Source: G963668345 sp965206025
GTDB taxonomy: Bacteria; Acidobacteriota; Terriglobia; Bryobacterales; UBA6623
Direction of reading: 5' to 3'
DNA: 64,000 nucleotides
Assembly (NCBI GenBank): GCA_965206025.1
Contig: CBDBIU010000004.1
Span: forward strand, 1,922,001-1,986,000
The position numbers and the translations under genes are program-made. The stretch's first letter is position 1, and the number at the start of each line of letters is the position of its first letter. Of the stretch, positions 45,631 to 54,547 are shown in pieces. The notes under the pieces are model-generated. The model worked only from the letters and a program-made list of their open reading frames with translations, had not been told where the DNA came from and made no database searches.

Positions 45631-45867
45631 ACTTCCAGGGCCCGCGGCGGGGCCTATTTCGACACCAGGGATCGGCGGCGTATGGGGTCAACCCAATCAA
45701 CCGGCACGACTTCCAGCACGGAAACCGTGGTCTCGTGTAAGCGTCCTCCCGAGTGACACTTCGGGCTTGAGACCGCGCGGCCATGCTATGTTCTTTTGGC
45801 GTTCCCGATCGAGCGGCGGTTCGGCTGCTTGTCGAAGCGAACGCAGCGTTGATTTACAGGGGTTCCC

Positions 45868-47346
45868 ATGACCAGCGAAGAAGATCCGGACTCCTCGGCG
45901 CCCGCCGCGGGCGTTGACCACGGCAGCCTGCCCCGCTGGGGGCAAGATGACTTGCCGGAGCCGCCGCCGTTCTCGGGCGGCAACCTTTTTCGGGTCATCG
46001 GACCAGGAGTGATCCTGCTGGTCGCCTCGACCGGCGGAGGGGAGTGGCTCGTCGGACCCGCCGTCGGCGTGCAGTATGGCCTCTCGGTGTTCTGGGTGGT
46101 CACCATCGCTGTTGTTCTTCAAGTCGTCTTCAACCTCGAATCGCTTCGCTACACGCTCTACACCGGCGAGCCGATGATCAGCGGCATCATGCGCCTCAAC
46201 CCGGGGTCGCGGTTCTGGGCGATCGTCTATTCGACGTTCGGCGTGGCGACGCTGGGGTTGCCCTCGCTGGCGGCCGCCTCCGCCGCGGTGCTCTTCGCCG
46301 CTTTCGCCGGTCACATGCCGTTGGACTCCGATGCCCATGTGCTGGCCTATGTCACCTATGGGGTCATCGCGGCCGGCGTCGGCATCTTGCTTTTCGGCAA
46401 GACAATCGAGCGAATGCTGGAGCACGTGTCCTGGTTCATGCTTGTCTTTATCTTCCTGTTCTTGGGCATCGTCAACGTCTTCTTTGTCCCCCTTTCGAAC
46501 TGGACAAAGACATTCTGGGGCTTCTTGCAGTTCGGCCAAGTCCCCGCGGGGATCGACGTCGTCCTGCTGGGCGCGTTGGCATCGTCGGCCGGGTCCGGGG
46601 GTATCGGCAACTTGGTCATCTCCAATTGGGCTCGTGACAAGGGTTTCGGGATGGGGGCGAAGGTGGGGGCTATCGGCAGCGCCTTCGGCCACGGGCACAT
46701 CACCCTCTCGGCGACCGGCAAGATCTTTCCTGTTACGGCGGAGAATCTGCGTCGCTGGAGGGTCTGGTGGAAATACGTCCACGCCGATCAGGTGTGGTTG
46801 TGGGGCACAGGCGCTTTTCTGGGCATGTTTCTCAATGTCAACCTGACCACGGCCATCATCCCGCCCGGATCGGACCTCTCCGGAACCGCCGCCGGCGCCT
46901 ATCAGGCCGAGTATATGGCGCGGAACCTCTGGTCGGGGTTTTGGTTGCTGGCCTTGCTGAACGGGTTTTGGGTCCTCTTCTCCACACACTTGGGCAATAC
47001 GGACGTCTTGATCCGCACCGTGACGGATATGATCTGGGCCGGCAGCCCGCGCGTGCGCGCATGGCGGCGCGGTAACGTAAGCTCCGTTTACTACACCGCC
47101 CTTGTTGTTTTCACGGTTTGGGGTCTGTGGGCCGTCAACTGGGGCACGGCGATGGCACTGTTCAAAGTGGGCGCCAATATCGGCGGCTTCATCCTTGCGG
47201 TGGCGGGTTTGCAAGTCTTGCGAGTCAACACCCGGTTTTTGCCGAAGGAGCTGCAGCCGCCGCTGTGGAGAAAGTTGGCCCTCGCCGCCTGCAGCGTCTT
47301 CTACGGGACGATGTTCGCGATCGTCGTTTGGAGCCAGTTGTTCTGA
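45868..47346 (+). CDS. Nramp (SLC11)-type transporter lacking the canonical metal motifs
   Basis: 492 aa with a 45-residue soluble N-terminus and about 11 TM helices. Family fold: NLFRVIGPGVILLVASTGGG (TM1), LQVVFNLESLRYTLYTGEPM (TM3) and DVVLLGALASSAGSGGIGNL (TM6). Classical Nramp transporters have DPGN in TM1 and MPH in TM6 to bind Mn2+/Fe2+. Here TM1 reads STGGGEW and TM6 SSAGSGGIGNL, so both sites are replaced. Members with altered sites include Mg2+ transporters (NRMT) and uncharacterised groups; cargo cannot be told. Ends PPLWRKLALAACSVFYGTMF. Monocistronic. Confidence 0.8.
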   Translation: MTSEEDPDSSAPAAGVDHGSLPRWGQDDLPEPPPFSGGNLFRVIGPGVILLVASTGGGEWLVGPAVGVQYGLSVFWVVTIAVVLQVVFNLESLRYTLYTGEPMISGIMRLNPGSRFWAIVYSTFGVATLGLPSLAAASAAVLFAAFAGHMPLDSDAHVLAYVTYGVIAAGVGILLFGKTIERMLEHVSWFMLVFIFLFLGIVNVFFVPLSNWTKTFWGFLQFGQVPAGIDVVLLGALASSAGSGGIGNLVISNWARDKGFGMGAKVGAIGSAFGHGHITLSATGKIFPVTAENLRRWRVWWKYVHADQVWLWGTGAFLGMFLNVNLTTAIIPPGSDLSGTAAGAYQAEYMARNLWSGFWLLALLNGFWVLFSTHLGNTDVLIRTVTDMIWAGSPRVRAWRRGNVSSVYYTALVVFTVWGLWAVNWGTAMALFKVGANIGGFILAVAGLQVLRVNTRFLPKELQPPLWRKLALAACSVFYGTMFAIVVWSQLF

Positions 47347-47360
47347 TTCAGCTGCTTTTA

Positions 47361-47384
47361 GCCAGGATTTCCATTTTGGCCCTT
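47361..47384. repeat. Solo IS1380-type terminus
   Basis: CCAGGATTTCCATTTTGGCC matches the right terminus of the full IS1380 copies (CCAGGATTTCCGTTTTGGCC) at 19 of 20 positions but is not followed by IS sequence. A leftover end of a related element, or the remains of a deletion. The rest of 47385-47509 shows no gene. Confidence 0.55.
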
Positions 47385-47509
47385 GTGGTTCGCCAAAACT
47401 TCGTAGCCGATAGAAAGAAGACCGGACTCGTAGACGATCCGGTCTTTTGGGGTGTCGTCGTGCTGGGCGTTCCCGGCAATCTGGCCGGCCGGCAGCACAA
47501 AGCTTGTTG

Positions 47510-47965
47510 GGCTCTTCTGGGATTTTAGTGGCTGGCGGCGGTGAGTGACGGATCCCTCGCCACTGTGAGGCCGACCTCCCGGAGCCTGCTTCGGTGCCAT
47601 TCAAGGGCTTCGTGACAACTCTACGGCCCCCAAGGCCGGGCGGCGACTGCGTTGGCCAAAAAGAATTACTGATAAACAAAGGGTTACGAGTAGAGCAAGG
47701 CTGCTGGCAGGTAGTCGTACAGTCTCCCGAAGGCTGTGAAATGCGGATCCACAACTGTCATCCAGTGGCCACACTCAAAGAGATAACTCCCTGTTTATCA
47801 GTGTCTTATTCCCTTTACGAGTTGCCCACGACCGGACTGGCGTGTAGGGTATTTGGGGATTTCTTGGCCGCCTTTTGGGCTCCGATGTGACTGCGGGCGA
47901 CGTCGGGTCGGCAGGATGGAGGAGCCGGCTACCCGTTGGCCACCCACTAAAAACCCGGAAGAGCC
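47510..47965. mobile_element. 456-bp ISL3-type MITE, copy 2
   Basis: I found no difference from 1164-1619, same orientation, flanked here by a different perfect 8-bp duplication, GCTTGTTG (47502-47509 and 47966-47973). Two independent insertions with intact duplications show recent mobility. No coding gene is clearly hit; the target lies between the Nramp-type gene and a dead transposase. Confidence 0.93.
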
Positions 47966-48070
47966 GCTTGTTGTGCGCGCATTCCTGCACGTACTTGAGC
48001 ACCCTTCGCCGTTGCCGCTGCCTCATCGAATTGCGCAATCGACAAACCAGCATTCGAGTTTGTGATTCTG

Positions 48071-49169
48071 CTAGGCGGCGCAGCGTTCGTAGCGATGGTG
48101 CAGCCCGCCGACTTCCGGAAACTCCATCACCTTGCCTACTTCAGGACCTTGCACCTCTCGCTCGATCGGCGCGTCCTTGTCCAACCCCAAGTGCGTTCTC
48201 GATCGATGGTAATAGCCGAAATAGTTCGTCAAGATCCGTCTCAGATGTTTCCGGTTGAGCACAATGACATGGTCCAAACACTCCCGTCGGATCGATCCGA
48301 TCAAACGCTCGGCGAAAGCATTCTGCCAGGGACTTCGCGGTGCCGTGAGCACCTCCTGGACCCCCATGCCGTCTACTCGCTCGCGGAACTCGTGGCCGTA
48401 GATCCCATCCCGGTCGCGCAGCAGATAGCGTGGCGCTGTGTCCTCCGGAAAGGCCTCAATCATCTGTTGGCCCGTCCAGAACGCTGTGGGATTGGTCGGT
48501 CACGTTGAAATGCACCACACGCCGACGCTCCTGCGAAAGGACCACGAATACGTACAAGATGCGGAAACTGATCGTGGGGACGGTGAAGAAATCCAACGCC
48601 ACCAAGTCCCTGGCGTGATTGGCGAGAAAGACCCGCCAGCTTTGCGACGGAGGCTGACGGGTCTTGGGAAGCAAACGCGAGATCGTGCGCTCGGAAATCT
48701 CGAAGCCCAGCTTGAGTAACTCGCCGTGGATGCGCGGCGCACCCCAGAGCGGATTCGCCTGTTTCATCGTGCGAATCAGCTCACGGATCTCTGGCGTCAC
48801 ACGCGGTCGCCCAGAATTTCGCCCACCCAGCCGGCTCTTCCAACGCCAGTAGCGCCGGAAACCTTGACGATGCCAGCCGATGACGGTCTTGGGCTGAACG
48901 ATGTCAACGACCGAACGCCAATCGGACCAGCAGCGAGACAACCAGACCCAGAACACGCGATCGGTTTGGCGCAGGCGAGGTCGTTTGGCGTTTCTCTTGT
49001 AGACTGCCAGTTGCTGGCGAAGCGCCAGATTCTCAAGGATGAGGCTCCGGCGGCTGGGGAGAGCCAAGTTGAGTAGTCGAACGAGTCGGAAGACGAAGGG
49101 AATCACTGCTACCAGAATGCGCGAACGGCGGACCCAGCTGTCAAGGCCACGTGGACTCAAGCTCCTCAA
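48071..49169 (-). pseudogene. rve-type (IS3-like) transposase, frameshifted
   Basis: The N-terminal frame (starting at 49169) has LILENLALRQQLAVYKRNAK, a WHRQGFRRYWRWKSR HTH region, ANPLWGAPRIHGELLKLGFE and the DDE strand ARDLVALDFFTVPTISF. It continues to VVHFNVTDQ and then leaves the frame near 48485. The second frame resumes with MIEAFPEDTAPRYLLRDRDG, LTAPRSPWQNAFAERLIGSI (catalytic Glu) and YFGYYHRSRTHLGLDKDAP. A single frameshift between the two catalytic parts explains the break. No terminal repeats were identified. Confidence 0.85.
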
Positions 49170-49421
49170 TCTAAACGGCTACGTAGTTTTGGCGAGGCAC
49201 AGGCACTTTGAAGATCCCTGTCGTCACGGTTCCGCCACGGTACGGAACCTCCTTTATCTCCGATACATTTACAGACAGGATCGTTGCACGGTCTTTTGAA
49301 CTCATGTGAAAGTTCTCCGAAACCGCAGAGTCGGTGTCGCGAATAGGTAGCCAGTCATCGTCGCGTCATCTTGACCCAACACGCGTGGCGGTGAGGTCTC
49401 TGCTCCAAGACCCACCACCTC

Positions 49422-49805
49422 TCAGAGGAGGTAGAGGCACATCGCGATGACTGTCAACGGAATGATCGGCCCGCTCGGCTGCAGAGGGAAGAGCGAGGGA
49501 TCGTCGACCACGACGTGGACATAGGTGGCGACAGTCATGATGCCGATGACCGCCACAACGGCCGGTCGTACGAAGAGGCCAACCCCGATAACAACTCCGA
49601 CGATGATCTCAACAAATGGCACGCTCCACCGGGACAACTCATAAAACGGGAGTCCGGAGGCGAGCAGCTGGCCTGACCAGGCTTCCGCGAGCATCGGCAC
49701 GACAAGCTTCATCGTGCCTGTCATGCCAAACAGGACGCCGAGGATTAGACGGATACTGCCCGCCAGCTTATTGTCAGCGGTTTTTTGTATGCTCGCTGCG
49801 TGCAT
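49422..49805 (-). CDS. DoxX-family membrane protein
   Basis: 127 aa with four hydrophobic helices: IRLILGVLFGMTGTMKLVVP, WSVPFVEIIVGVVIGVGLFV, AVVAVIGIMTVATYVHVVVD and IIPLTVIAMCLYLL. The GTMKLxxP and PFVEIIVGVxxxxGLF patterns match the DoxX/SURF4-like fold. Function of stand-alone members is unclear (thiol or redox stress in some species). The remains of an OsmC peroxidase gene upstream on the same strand suggest a former oxidative-stress operon. Confidence 0.78.
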   Translation of the reverse strand: MHAASIQKTADNKLAGSIRLILGVLFGMTGTMKLVVPMLAEAWSGQLLASGLPFYELSRWSVPFVEIIVGVVIGVGLFVRPAVVAVIGIMTVATYVHVVVDDPSLFPLQPSGPIIPLTVIAMCLYLL

Positions 49806-49835
49806 GCTTGGTGTTCTCCATGCGCCAATCCGGGC

Positions 49836-49990
49836 TTAGGTTTCGAAGGAGACCGAGTCGAAGATCTGTACTCGCTTTGCGAGGGCCTTGTGGACCGAGC
49901 AGCGCTCGGCCACCTGGGCAAGTCGCGTCCGCTAGGGGCGGCTCCGAGCTCCTTGGAGATCTACTGGGTGATGTCCAGCGCCCTGGGGAT
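49836..49990 (-). pseudogene. OsmC-like peroxidase, decayed C-terminus
   Basis: The minus frame ends TRLAQVAERCSVHKALAKRV then QIFDSVSFET and a stop. AERCxVHxxL with its Cys is the conserved C-terminal motif of OsmC/Ohr organic hydroperoxidases. Upstream the natural continuation (KIPRALDITQ, TAG, ISKELGAAPSGRD) is in another frame and holds an amber codon. Frameshift plus nonsense codon indicate decay. The N-terminal catalytic Cys region was not found. Confidence 0.45.
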
Positions 49991-50039
49991 TTTCCGCCTC
50001 GCTCGATCTTCTTATCGAGGCTTTCGCCTCCGATATTTC

Positions 50040-50120
50040 TTACTCAACAGGCTCCGCAGGTATACCCGGATGCTCTTTGCCGATCAGCTCCGTGTAGGTC
50101 ACGAACTTGAACGGATCAAA
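50040..50120 (-). pseudogene. C-terminal tail of an unrecognised gene, cut by IS1380 copy 2
   Basis: An open minus frame enters from the IS end and reads FDPFKFVTYTELIGKEHPGI PAEPVE, then TAA. Codon use and clean stop suggest a real gene tail. The 5' part should be across the IS, but the sequence right of 51790 shows no matching frame. Confidence 0.35.
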
Positions 50121-51790
50121 CCAGGATTTCCGTTTTGGCCTTGGCACGGCCACAGTATACATCCGCGCCGGCCCGAATGCCACGTCTTTTCGCGCTGAAC
50201 CCTGCACATCCCCTCCGCCGGTAGGCGCCAGGGCTCGTCCGTCCGCTCACAGACGTTGATTGCGCGGCCTGAACGGCGCTGCGGCCGACACTGCTCCCTG
50301 CCAAACCTTTTTGGAGCCGAAAACTGTTGATCCTAGCCCGGTCAACGCTACCCGCTCGGCAGCGGCAGCGCCCAGATCCTGTGCAGCATGTCACCGAACA
50401 GCCGCCGGTTCAGATGCCCCTCGGCCAGCAGCAACCAGTAGTAGCGGGCATGCTTGACCAGCCGCCCGCCGGTCTTCATCAGCCGCTGCTGCAAGCTCGT
50501 CAGCGACCAGCTCTTGATGCTTGGTGGCAGTCCCAGCCGCCGCCACAGGTTGCCGAGGTTGTAAGCCAGGACGCTGAGTTGCAAGCGAACTTCGTTCGCG
50601 CGAAAACGATGGCACGACAACCGTGTCCAATTCGTGGCCTGCTTGCCTTCCTTGATCCACTGCTCGGCCGTGCCGCGCTTGTTGTAAAAGCGCACCACCG
50701 AGCGACTGGGCCGGGTCATGTTGGTGACGATGAAGCCGGGTTGCGCGAACAGTTCGCCCGGGTGGTGCTCAACCTTCGCTACGATGCGCCGCGGTTTGCT
50801 CCAACTGGCGGCCTGATAGCGGAAGCTCTTGTAGCGCACCAGGGGCTTGGCGCTCGGCCTGCCCGGTGGCCGAAACAGGATGTCCTCGATCTCCAACTCC
50901 AGGCTCTTGTTGGCCGGAATGCGAATGGCGTACTGTACTCCGCGTTCCTCCGAAGCCTCATAAACCTCCGGCTTGGCAAAGGCCGCATCGCCCCGGAAGG
51001 CGACCTGCTTGCCCGCAGCCTGTTGGCGCTCGATCTCCGGCAACAATAGCTCATCCCAGTCGTCGGCGCTGTGCACGTTGCCTGGACGCAGCTTTGCAGC
51101 GAGGCAATCACCATGACCGTTGAACAAAAGCAACGGATGGTAGCAGACCGACTCGAAGTGTCCGTTGTAGGCACTGCCTTCCTGTTGGCCATGGACCGGA
51201 CTCTCGGTGGAGTCCATGTCCAGAACGACCCGCTCGGAGTCGTCGAACGCCTCCGCTTGCCCGACCAGCTCTCGGTTCAGCGCCATCAGCCCCAGTAGAT
51301 TCTCTTCGCTCGCCAGCATCTCCGTCTCGAAGCCGTGCAGCGTCGAGGTCAAGGCCGCACCGCGATCCCAGATCTTCTGCGAACCGATCAGCCGAAACGT
51401 CGGATCGATCGAAACCCGCTCGGCGTCGTTGAGGTCCTCGTAGCCCGCCAAGCGGCTGTAGACCGACTGCCGCAACAGATCAGCGAGCGTGAACTGCTTG
51501 TTTGTGCCTTGCCGGGAGTCGCTGAGATGCTCGTCAATCAGTTCTCCGAGACCGAGCCGTTCGTCCAGTTCGCGAACCAAAATCAGGCCACCATCAGAAG
51601 TGACGTGCGATCCCTGGAAATCGACTTTCAACAAGCCGTTGAAACTTAGCTGGAATGGCTTGGTTTGTTTTTCACCCATTGGGTGTTGGCCTCCATGGCG
51701 TCCTCATCGGGCTCTAGCCCCTATGAATAAAGACGCTCAAGGCCGCTGGAAGGTCGGGATGTCAAACATCAAATTGAAAATGCGGGCTTA
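50121..51790 (-). mobile_element. IS1380-family insertion sequence, copy 2 (inverted)
   Basis: Same 1670-bp unit as 23205-24874 in opposite orientation; the alignment ends at the same bases at both termini. Flanks lack a direct repeat. With copy 1 it forms a 25-kb inverted pair, a substrate for inversion by homologous recombination. Confidence 0.9.
50348..51679 (-). CDS. IS1380-family transposase, copy 2
   Basis: 443 aa, residue-for-residue identical to copy 1, with the same DDE residues (DMDSTESP, FRGDAAFAK, GTAEQWIKEGK). Intact. Confidence 0.93.
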   Translation of the reverse strand: MGEKQTKPFQLSFNGLLKVDFQGSHVTSDGGLILVRELDERLGLGELIDEHLSDSRQGTNKQFTLADLLRQSVYSRLAGYEDLNDAERVSIDPTFRLIGSQKIWDRGAALTSTLHGFETEMLASEENLLGLMALNRELVGQAEAFDDSERVVLDMDSTESPVHGQQEGSAYNGHFESVCYHPLLLFNGHGDCLAAKLRPGNVHSADDWDELLLPEIERQQAAGKQVAFRGDAAFAKPEVYEASEERGVQYAIRIPANKSLELEIEDILFRPPGRPSAKPLVRYKSFRYQAASWSKPRRIVAKVEHHPGELFAQPGFIVTNMTRPSRSVVRFYNKRGTAEQWIKEGKQATNWTRLSCHRFRANEVRLQLSVLAYNLGNLWRRLGLPPSIKSWSLTSLQQRLMKTGGRLVKHARYYWLLLAEGHLNRRLFGDMLHRIWALPLPSG

Positions 51791-52001
51791 GTGCGGTCCG
51801 CCGAGAGCAACCCTCACTCGACGGGCCTGGTCCGCGGATCCGAGCGACGAGCTAGCCCGGATATTCCACCAGGGGCGGTAGGGAAAAGGGCTGCCTGTTG
51901 TGGAAAAACATTGCAGATGACCTTTTTTTGCCAGGGTCGCGATGTTGCCGGCACGGCAAGATCGGTGATTTTCCTCTGTGTTGCGGAAACGGACAGCATA
52001 T

Positions 52002-52037
52002 GACTATGTTAGTCGTATTGATATAGCCATAATAGTC
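52002..52037. promoter_or_regulatory. Probable operator of the phd-like/PIN pair
   Basis: GACTA-TGT-TAGTC is a perfect short dyad (52002-52014). A third TAGTC half-site lies at 52033-52037, immediately before the ATG. Phd/YefM antitoxins bind such repeated half-sites cooperatively. Confidence 0.55.
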
Positions 52038-52039
52038 TT

Positions 52040-52327
52040 ATGCAAAGAGCGACCGTATCCGATCTCAAGAGCCACTTGAGTGCCTATTTGAAAAAGGTCC
52101 GGGCGGGAGAAACAGTGCTCGTCCTGGATCGCGATCAACCGCTGGCAAGGGTTGAACCCGCTACGGTCGAGGACGACCCCAAGGCTCGTCTGGCCATGCT
52201 CACCCGCGACGGACTCATCCAGCCTGCCGAGAGGCGCGTTCCCATGCGGATGCTAAAGTCGAGGCCGCCCGCCGCCTCCAAAAGTATCCTGGAAGCGCTG
52301 CTCAAGGAGAGGCAAGAGGGTCGGTGA
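52040..52327 (+). CDS. Phd/YefM-family antitoxin
   Basis: 95 aa. MQRATVSDLKSHLSAYLKKV followed by GETVLVLDRDQPLARVEP is the Phd/YefM N-terminal DNA-binding dimerisation fold. The C-terminal half (RRVPMRMLKSRPPAASKSIL ALLKERQEGR) would be disordered until it binds the toxin. It ends in a GTGA overlap with the PIN gene. Confidence 0.88.
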   Translation: MQRATVSDLKSHLSAYLKKVRAGETVLVLDRDQPLARVEPATVEDDPKARLAMLTRDGLIQPAERRVPMRMLKSRPPAASKSILEALLKERQEGR

Positions 52328-52746
52328 GGTTCTGGGACAGCTCCGCCATCGCACCCCTGCTGGTCACGGAATCAAAGCGGGAGCGAGTACTTTCGCTCCT
52401 CGAGCGGGATACGGTGATGCTTGTTTGGTGGGCGACGCCGGTTGAAGTCTGTTCGGCGATCGCCCGCTACGAGCGAAGCGGCGACCTGAGTGTAGCCGAC
52501 GCGTCGAGGATCCTCGAGCGTCTTGAAGCGCTCGCCCTAAGCTGGCACGAGCTGCAGCCAACCGCCCGGCTGCGGCGCACGGCCCGGCGGCTGTTACGGG
52601 TGCATTCTCTTGGAAGCGCTGACGCTCTGCAGTTGGCGGCGGCGATGACGGCCAGCGGCGAGGAGACGCCGTCACTAGAATTCGTCTCCCTCGACGGCCG
52701 GCTGAACGAGGCCGCGCGGCGCGAAGGCTTGCGGGTGCTGGAGTAG
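52324..52746 (+). CDS. PIN-domain toxin (VapC-like)
   Basis: 140 aa from GTG 52324. MRFWDSSAIAPLLVTESKRE carries the first Asp, TPVEVCSAIARYERSGDLS the Glu, and HSLGSADALQLAAAMTASGE plus FVSLDGRLNEAARREGL the last acidic residues. Complete. Translationally coupled to the Phd-type antitoxin; this hybrid Phd-PIN pairing is common. Confidence 0.88.
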   Translation: MRFWDSSAIAPLLVTESKRERVLSLLERDTVMLVWWATPVEVCSAIARYERSGDLSVADASRILERLEALALSWHELQPTARLRRTARRLLRVHSLGSADALQLAAAMTASGEETPSLEFVSLDGRLNEAARREGLRVLE

Positions 52747-52919
52747 ATGGCCCAACCCGTGCCATTGTTGCGGCAATTCGCAGCTCGCGCTGGATCACTG
52801 AATCGTTGTCGAAGCACAACCGCACGGGTGCCAAGGGTCTGGTGGAGTTGGGATCACACCTGCTCGAAATGGCGAACCGCTTCAACCCGGCCTGTCGCCG
52901 AAGCCAAAAAAGTTCTAGG

Positions 52920-53873
52920 ATGATTCGTTTGAGGATCATTTCTCTCATTGCCAGCGCTACGGAGATCATCTGTGCGCTTGGCCTCGAAGATTCTCTCGTC
53001 GGCCGATCGCACGAGTGCGACTATCCGCCCTCGGTAACCAGGCTGCCGGTCTGTACGAAGCCGCACTTTGACCCCTCGGGAAGCAGCCGGGAGATCGACA
53101 CAGGAGTTAAATCGGTGCTCCGCGCTTCGGCCGCCGAGGACGCCCTCAGCGTCTACGAGGTCTTCTCCGAAACATTGCGGGAGCTTGCCCCGACGCATAT
53201 CGTTACGCAGTCGCAATGCGAGGTGTGCGCGGTCAGTCTCCGGGAGGTCGAAGGGGCGTTGCGCCAACTCACTGAGTCGGAAGCGGAGATCATTACCTTA
53301 CAGCCGAACACGCTGGCTGATTTTTGGCAGGACGTCGTGCGTGTAGCCTCCGGGCTCGGCCTGACGGACGGCGGTGTGCGGTTGGTAGCCGACCTACAAC
53401 AGAGAATGCAGGAAATCGAAACCAAGGCCCGGCCGCTCAAGAGCCGTCCCAGCGTCGCCTGCGTTGAATGGGTCGATCCCCTGATGGCGGCGGGCAATTG
53501 GATGCCGGAGCTGGTTCAGATGGCGGGCGGCGAGAATCTGTTCGGCGCCTCGGGGAAACACTCGCCCGAGATGACGTTCGAGCAACTCGCAGCCGAAGAT
53601 CCGGACATCATTTTCATCTCGCCTTGCGGTTTCGATATTCCCCGTACAAAAGAGGACTTGCCGTTGCTCGAATCCCGTCCGGGTTGGGCCGGCTTACGAG
53701 CGGTTCGTCAGGGCCGCGTGTACGTAGCCGACGGCAATCAATACTTCAACCGGCCCGGCCCTCGGCTTGTTGAGTCACTTGAAATCCTGGCCGAGATTGT
53801 TCACCCCGAGGCCTTTCAATTCGGGCACGAAGGAAAAGGTTGGCAAAGGGTGGGATCTCCCGCAGGAAGCTAA
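52920..53873 (+). CDS. Cobalamin-binding (BtuF-like) protein
   Basis: 317 aa from ATG 52920. RIISLIASATEIICALGLED then LVGRSHECDYPPSV is the conserved start of the helical-backbone metal-receptor family that binds vitamin B12 or iron-siderophores. The second lobe includes MAAGNWMPELVQMAGGENLF, MTFEQLAAEDPDIIFISPCG and LRAVRQGRVYVADGNQYFNR. No signal peptide or lipobox precedes it, unlike E. coli BtuF, and there are no btuCD genes nearby. B12 is required by the mutase at the window end, but linkage is not implied. Confidence 0.85.
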   Translation: MIRLRIISLIASATEIICALGLEDSLVGRSHECDYPPSVTRLPVCTKPHFDPSGSSREIDTGVKSVLRASAAEDALSVYEVFSETLRELAPTHIVTQSQCEVCAVSLREVEGALRQLTESEAEIITLQPNTLADFWQDVVRVASGLGLTDGGVRLVADLQQRMQEIETKARPLKSRPSVACVEWVDPLMAAGNWMPELVQMAGGENLFGASGKHSPEMTFEQLAAEDPDIIFISPCGFDIPRTKEDLPLLESRPGWAGLRAVRQGRVYVADGNQYFNRPGPRLVESLEILAEIVHPEAFQFGHEGKGWQRVGSPAGS

Positions 53874-54272
53874 TCAGGCCCAGTTTTCCACTCGCAAACC
53901 CTTAACACGACGGAACTCTTTTGCGTTGTTGGTGACCAAGATGACTCCAAGGGCCAAAGCGTGGGCGGCGATCAACAGGTCCACTGATCCGATGGGCGTT
54001 CCTTGCCGCTCAAGTTTCGTCCGCAGCGGTCCGTAGGCCGCGGCTGCGTGGGAGTCAAACGTCGGCACTTCCAACGGCAGGACGAATTTGTCCAGTGCTT
54101 GGAAGTTTCTCTTTGGGAACTTGCTCTTGGCTGCTCCGCATTGAAGCTCGGCCAGAGTAATCGAGGAGATGCCGACATCGCCCGCCTCGTAGGCGCGGAA
54201 GCGTTCCAGAACCCGCGGCGGCTTGCTCTTGATCAAGTAGATGCAAATGTTCGTGTCGAGCAGGCGCGTCAC
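53874..54272 (-). CDS. vapC: PIN-domain toxin (VapC)
   Basis: 132 aa. MTRLLDTNICIYLIKSKPPR is the textbook VapC start (Asp, Thr, Asn). Glu in ITLAELQCGAAKS; C-terminal IGSVDLLIAAHALALGVILV TNNAKEFRRVKGL supplies the remaining acidic and Asn residues, and it ends VENW as most VapC do. Such enzymes cleave initiator tRNA or rRNA. ATGA overlap with its antitoxin. Confidence 0.93.
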   Translation of the reverse strand: MTRLLDTNICIYLIKSKPPRVLERFRAYEAGDVGISSITLAELQCGAAKSKFPKRNFQALDKFVLPLEVPTFDSHAAAAYGPLRTKLERQGTPIGSVDLLIAAHALALGVILVTNNAKEFRRVKGLRVENWA

Positions 54273-54502
54273 GGGAAGGCTTTCTCTCTAGGTTGGGGTG
54301 AGGCCTGAGTTCGCTCGGTCAGAAAATCGTCAGAGAACTCCGCGAGGCTTTCAAACAGGCTGTCCCAGCCGTGATCGAGCGGTACGAGGAGCACCGCCTT
54401 GCCCACCTTTCGCACACCCACCTCCCTACCCGGCATGCGAAATTCCTTGGGCAGCCTGACGGCTTGACTATGGCCGTTCTTGAAGAGCTTGGCTTTCTTC
54501 AC
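54269..54502 (-). CDS. vapB: AbrB/MazE-type antitoxin (VapB)
   Basis: 77 aa from GTG 54502. KKAKLFKNGHSQAVRLPKEF is the swapped-hairpin AbrB DNA-binding fold of VapB. The acidic tail (WDSLFESLAEFSDDFLTERT) binds the toxin. First gene of the vapBC operon. Confidence 0.93.
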   Translation of the reverse strand: MKKAKLFKNGHSQAVRLPKEFRMPGREVGVRKVGKAVLLVPLDHGWDSLFESLAEFSDDFLTERTQASPQPREKAFP

Positions 54503-54522
54503 CGTTTCCCCTTTTGGATTCC

Positions 54523-54547
54523 TAGTATATATCTATAATATATACTA
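54523..54547. promoter_or_regulatory. Palindromic vapBC operator
   Basis: Perfect 9-bp arms TAGTATATA and TATATACTA around TCTATAA, 20 bp upstream of the vapB start. AT-rich dyads in this position are the usual site of VapB-VapC autorepression. The 54548-54854 stretch that follows shows no gene. Confidence 0.75.

Noticed and set aside
45697..47754. A 685-codon open frame on the minus strand opposite the Nramp-type gene.
   Set aside because: It is the antisense shadow of a GC-rich gene: low-complexity Arg/Pro/Gly/Asp-rich translation, no domain, and it runs through the MITE.
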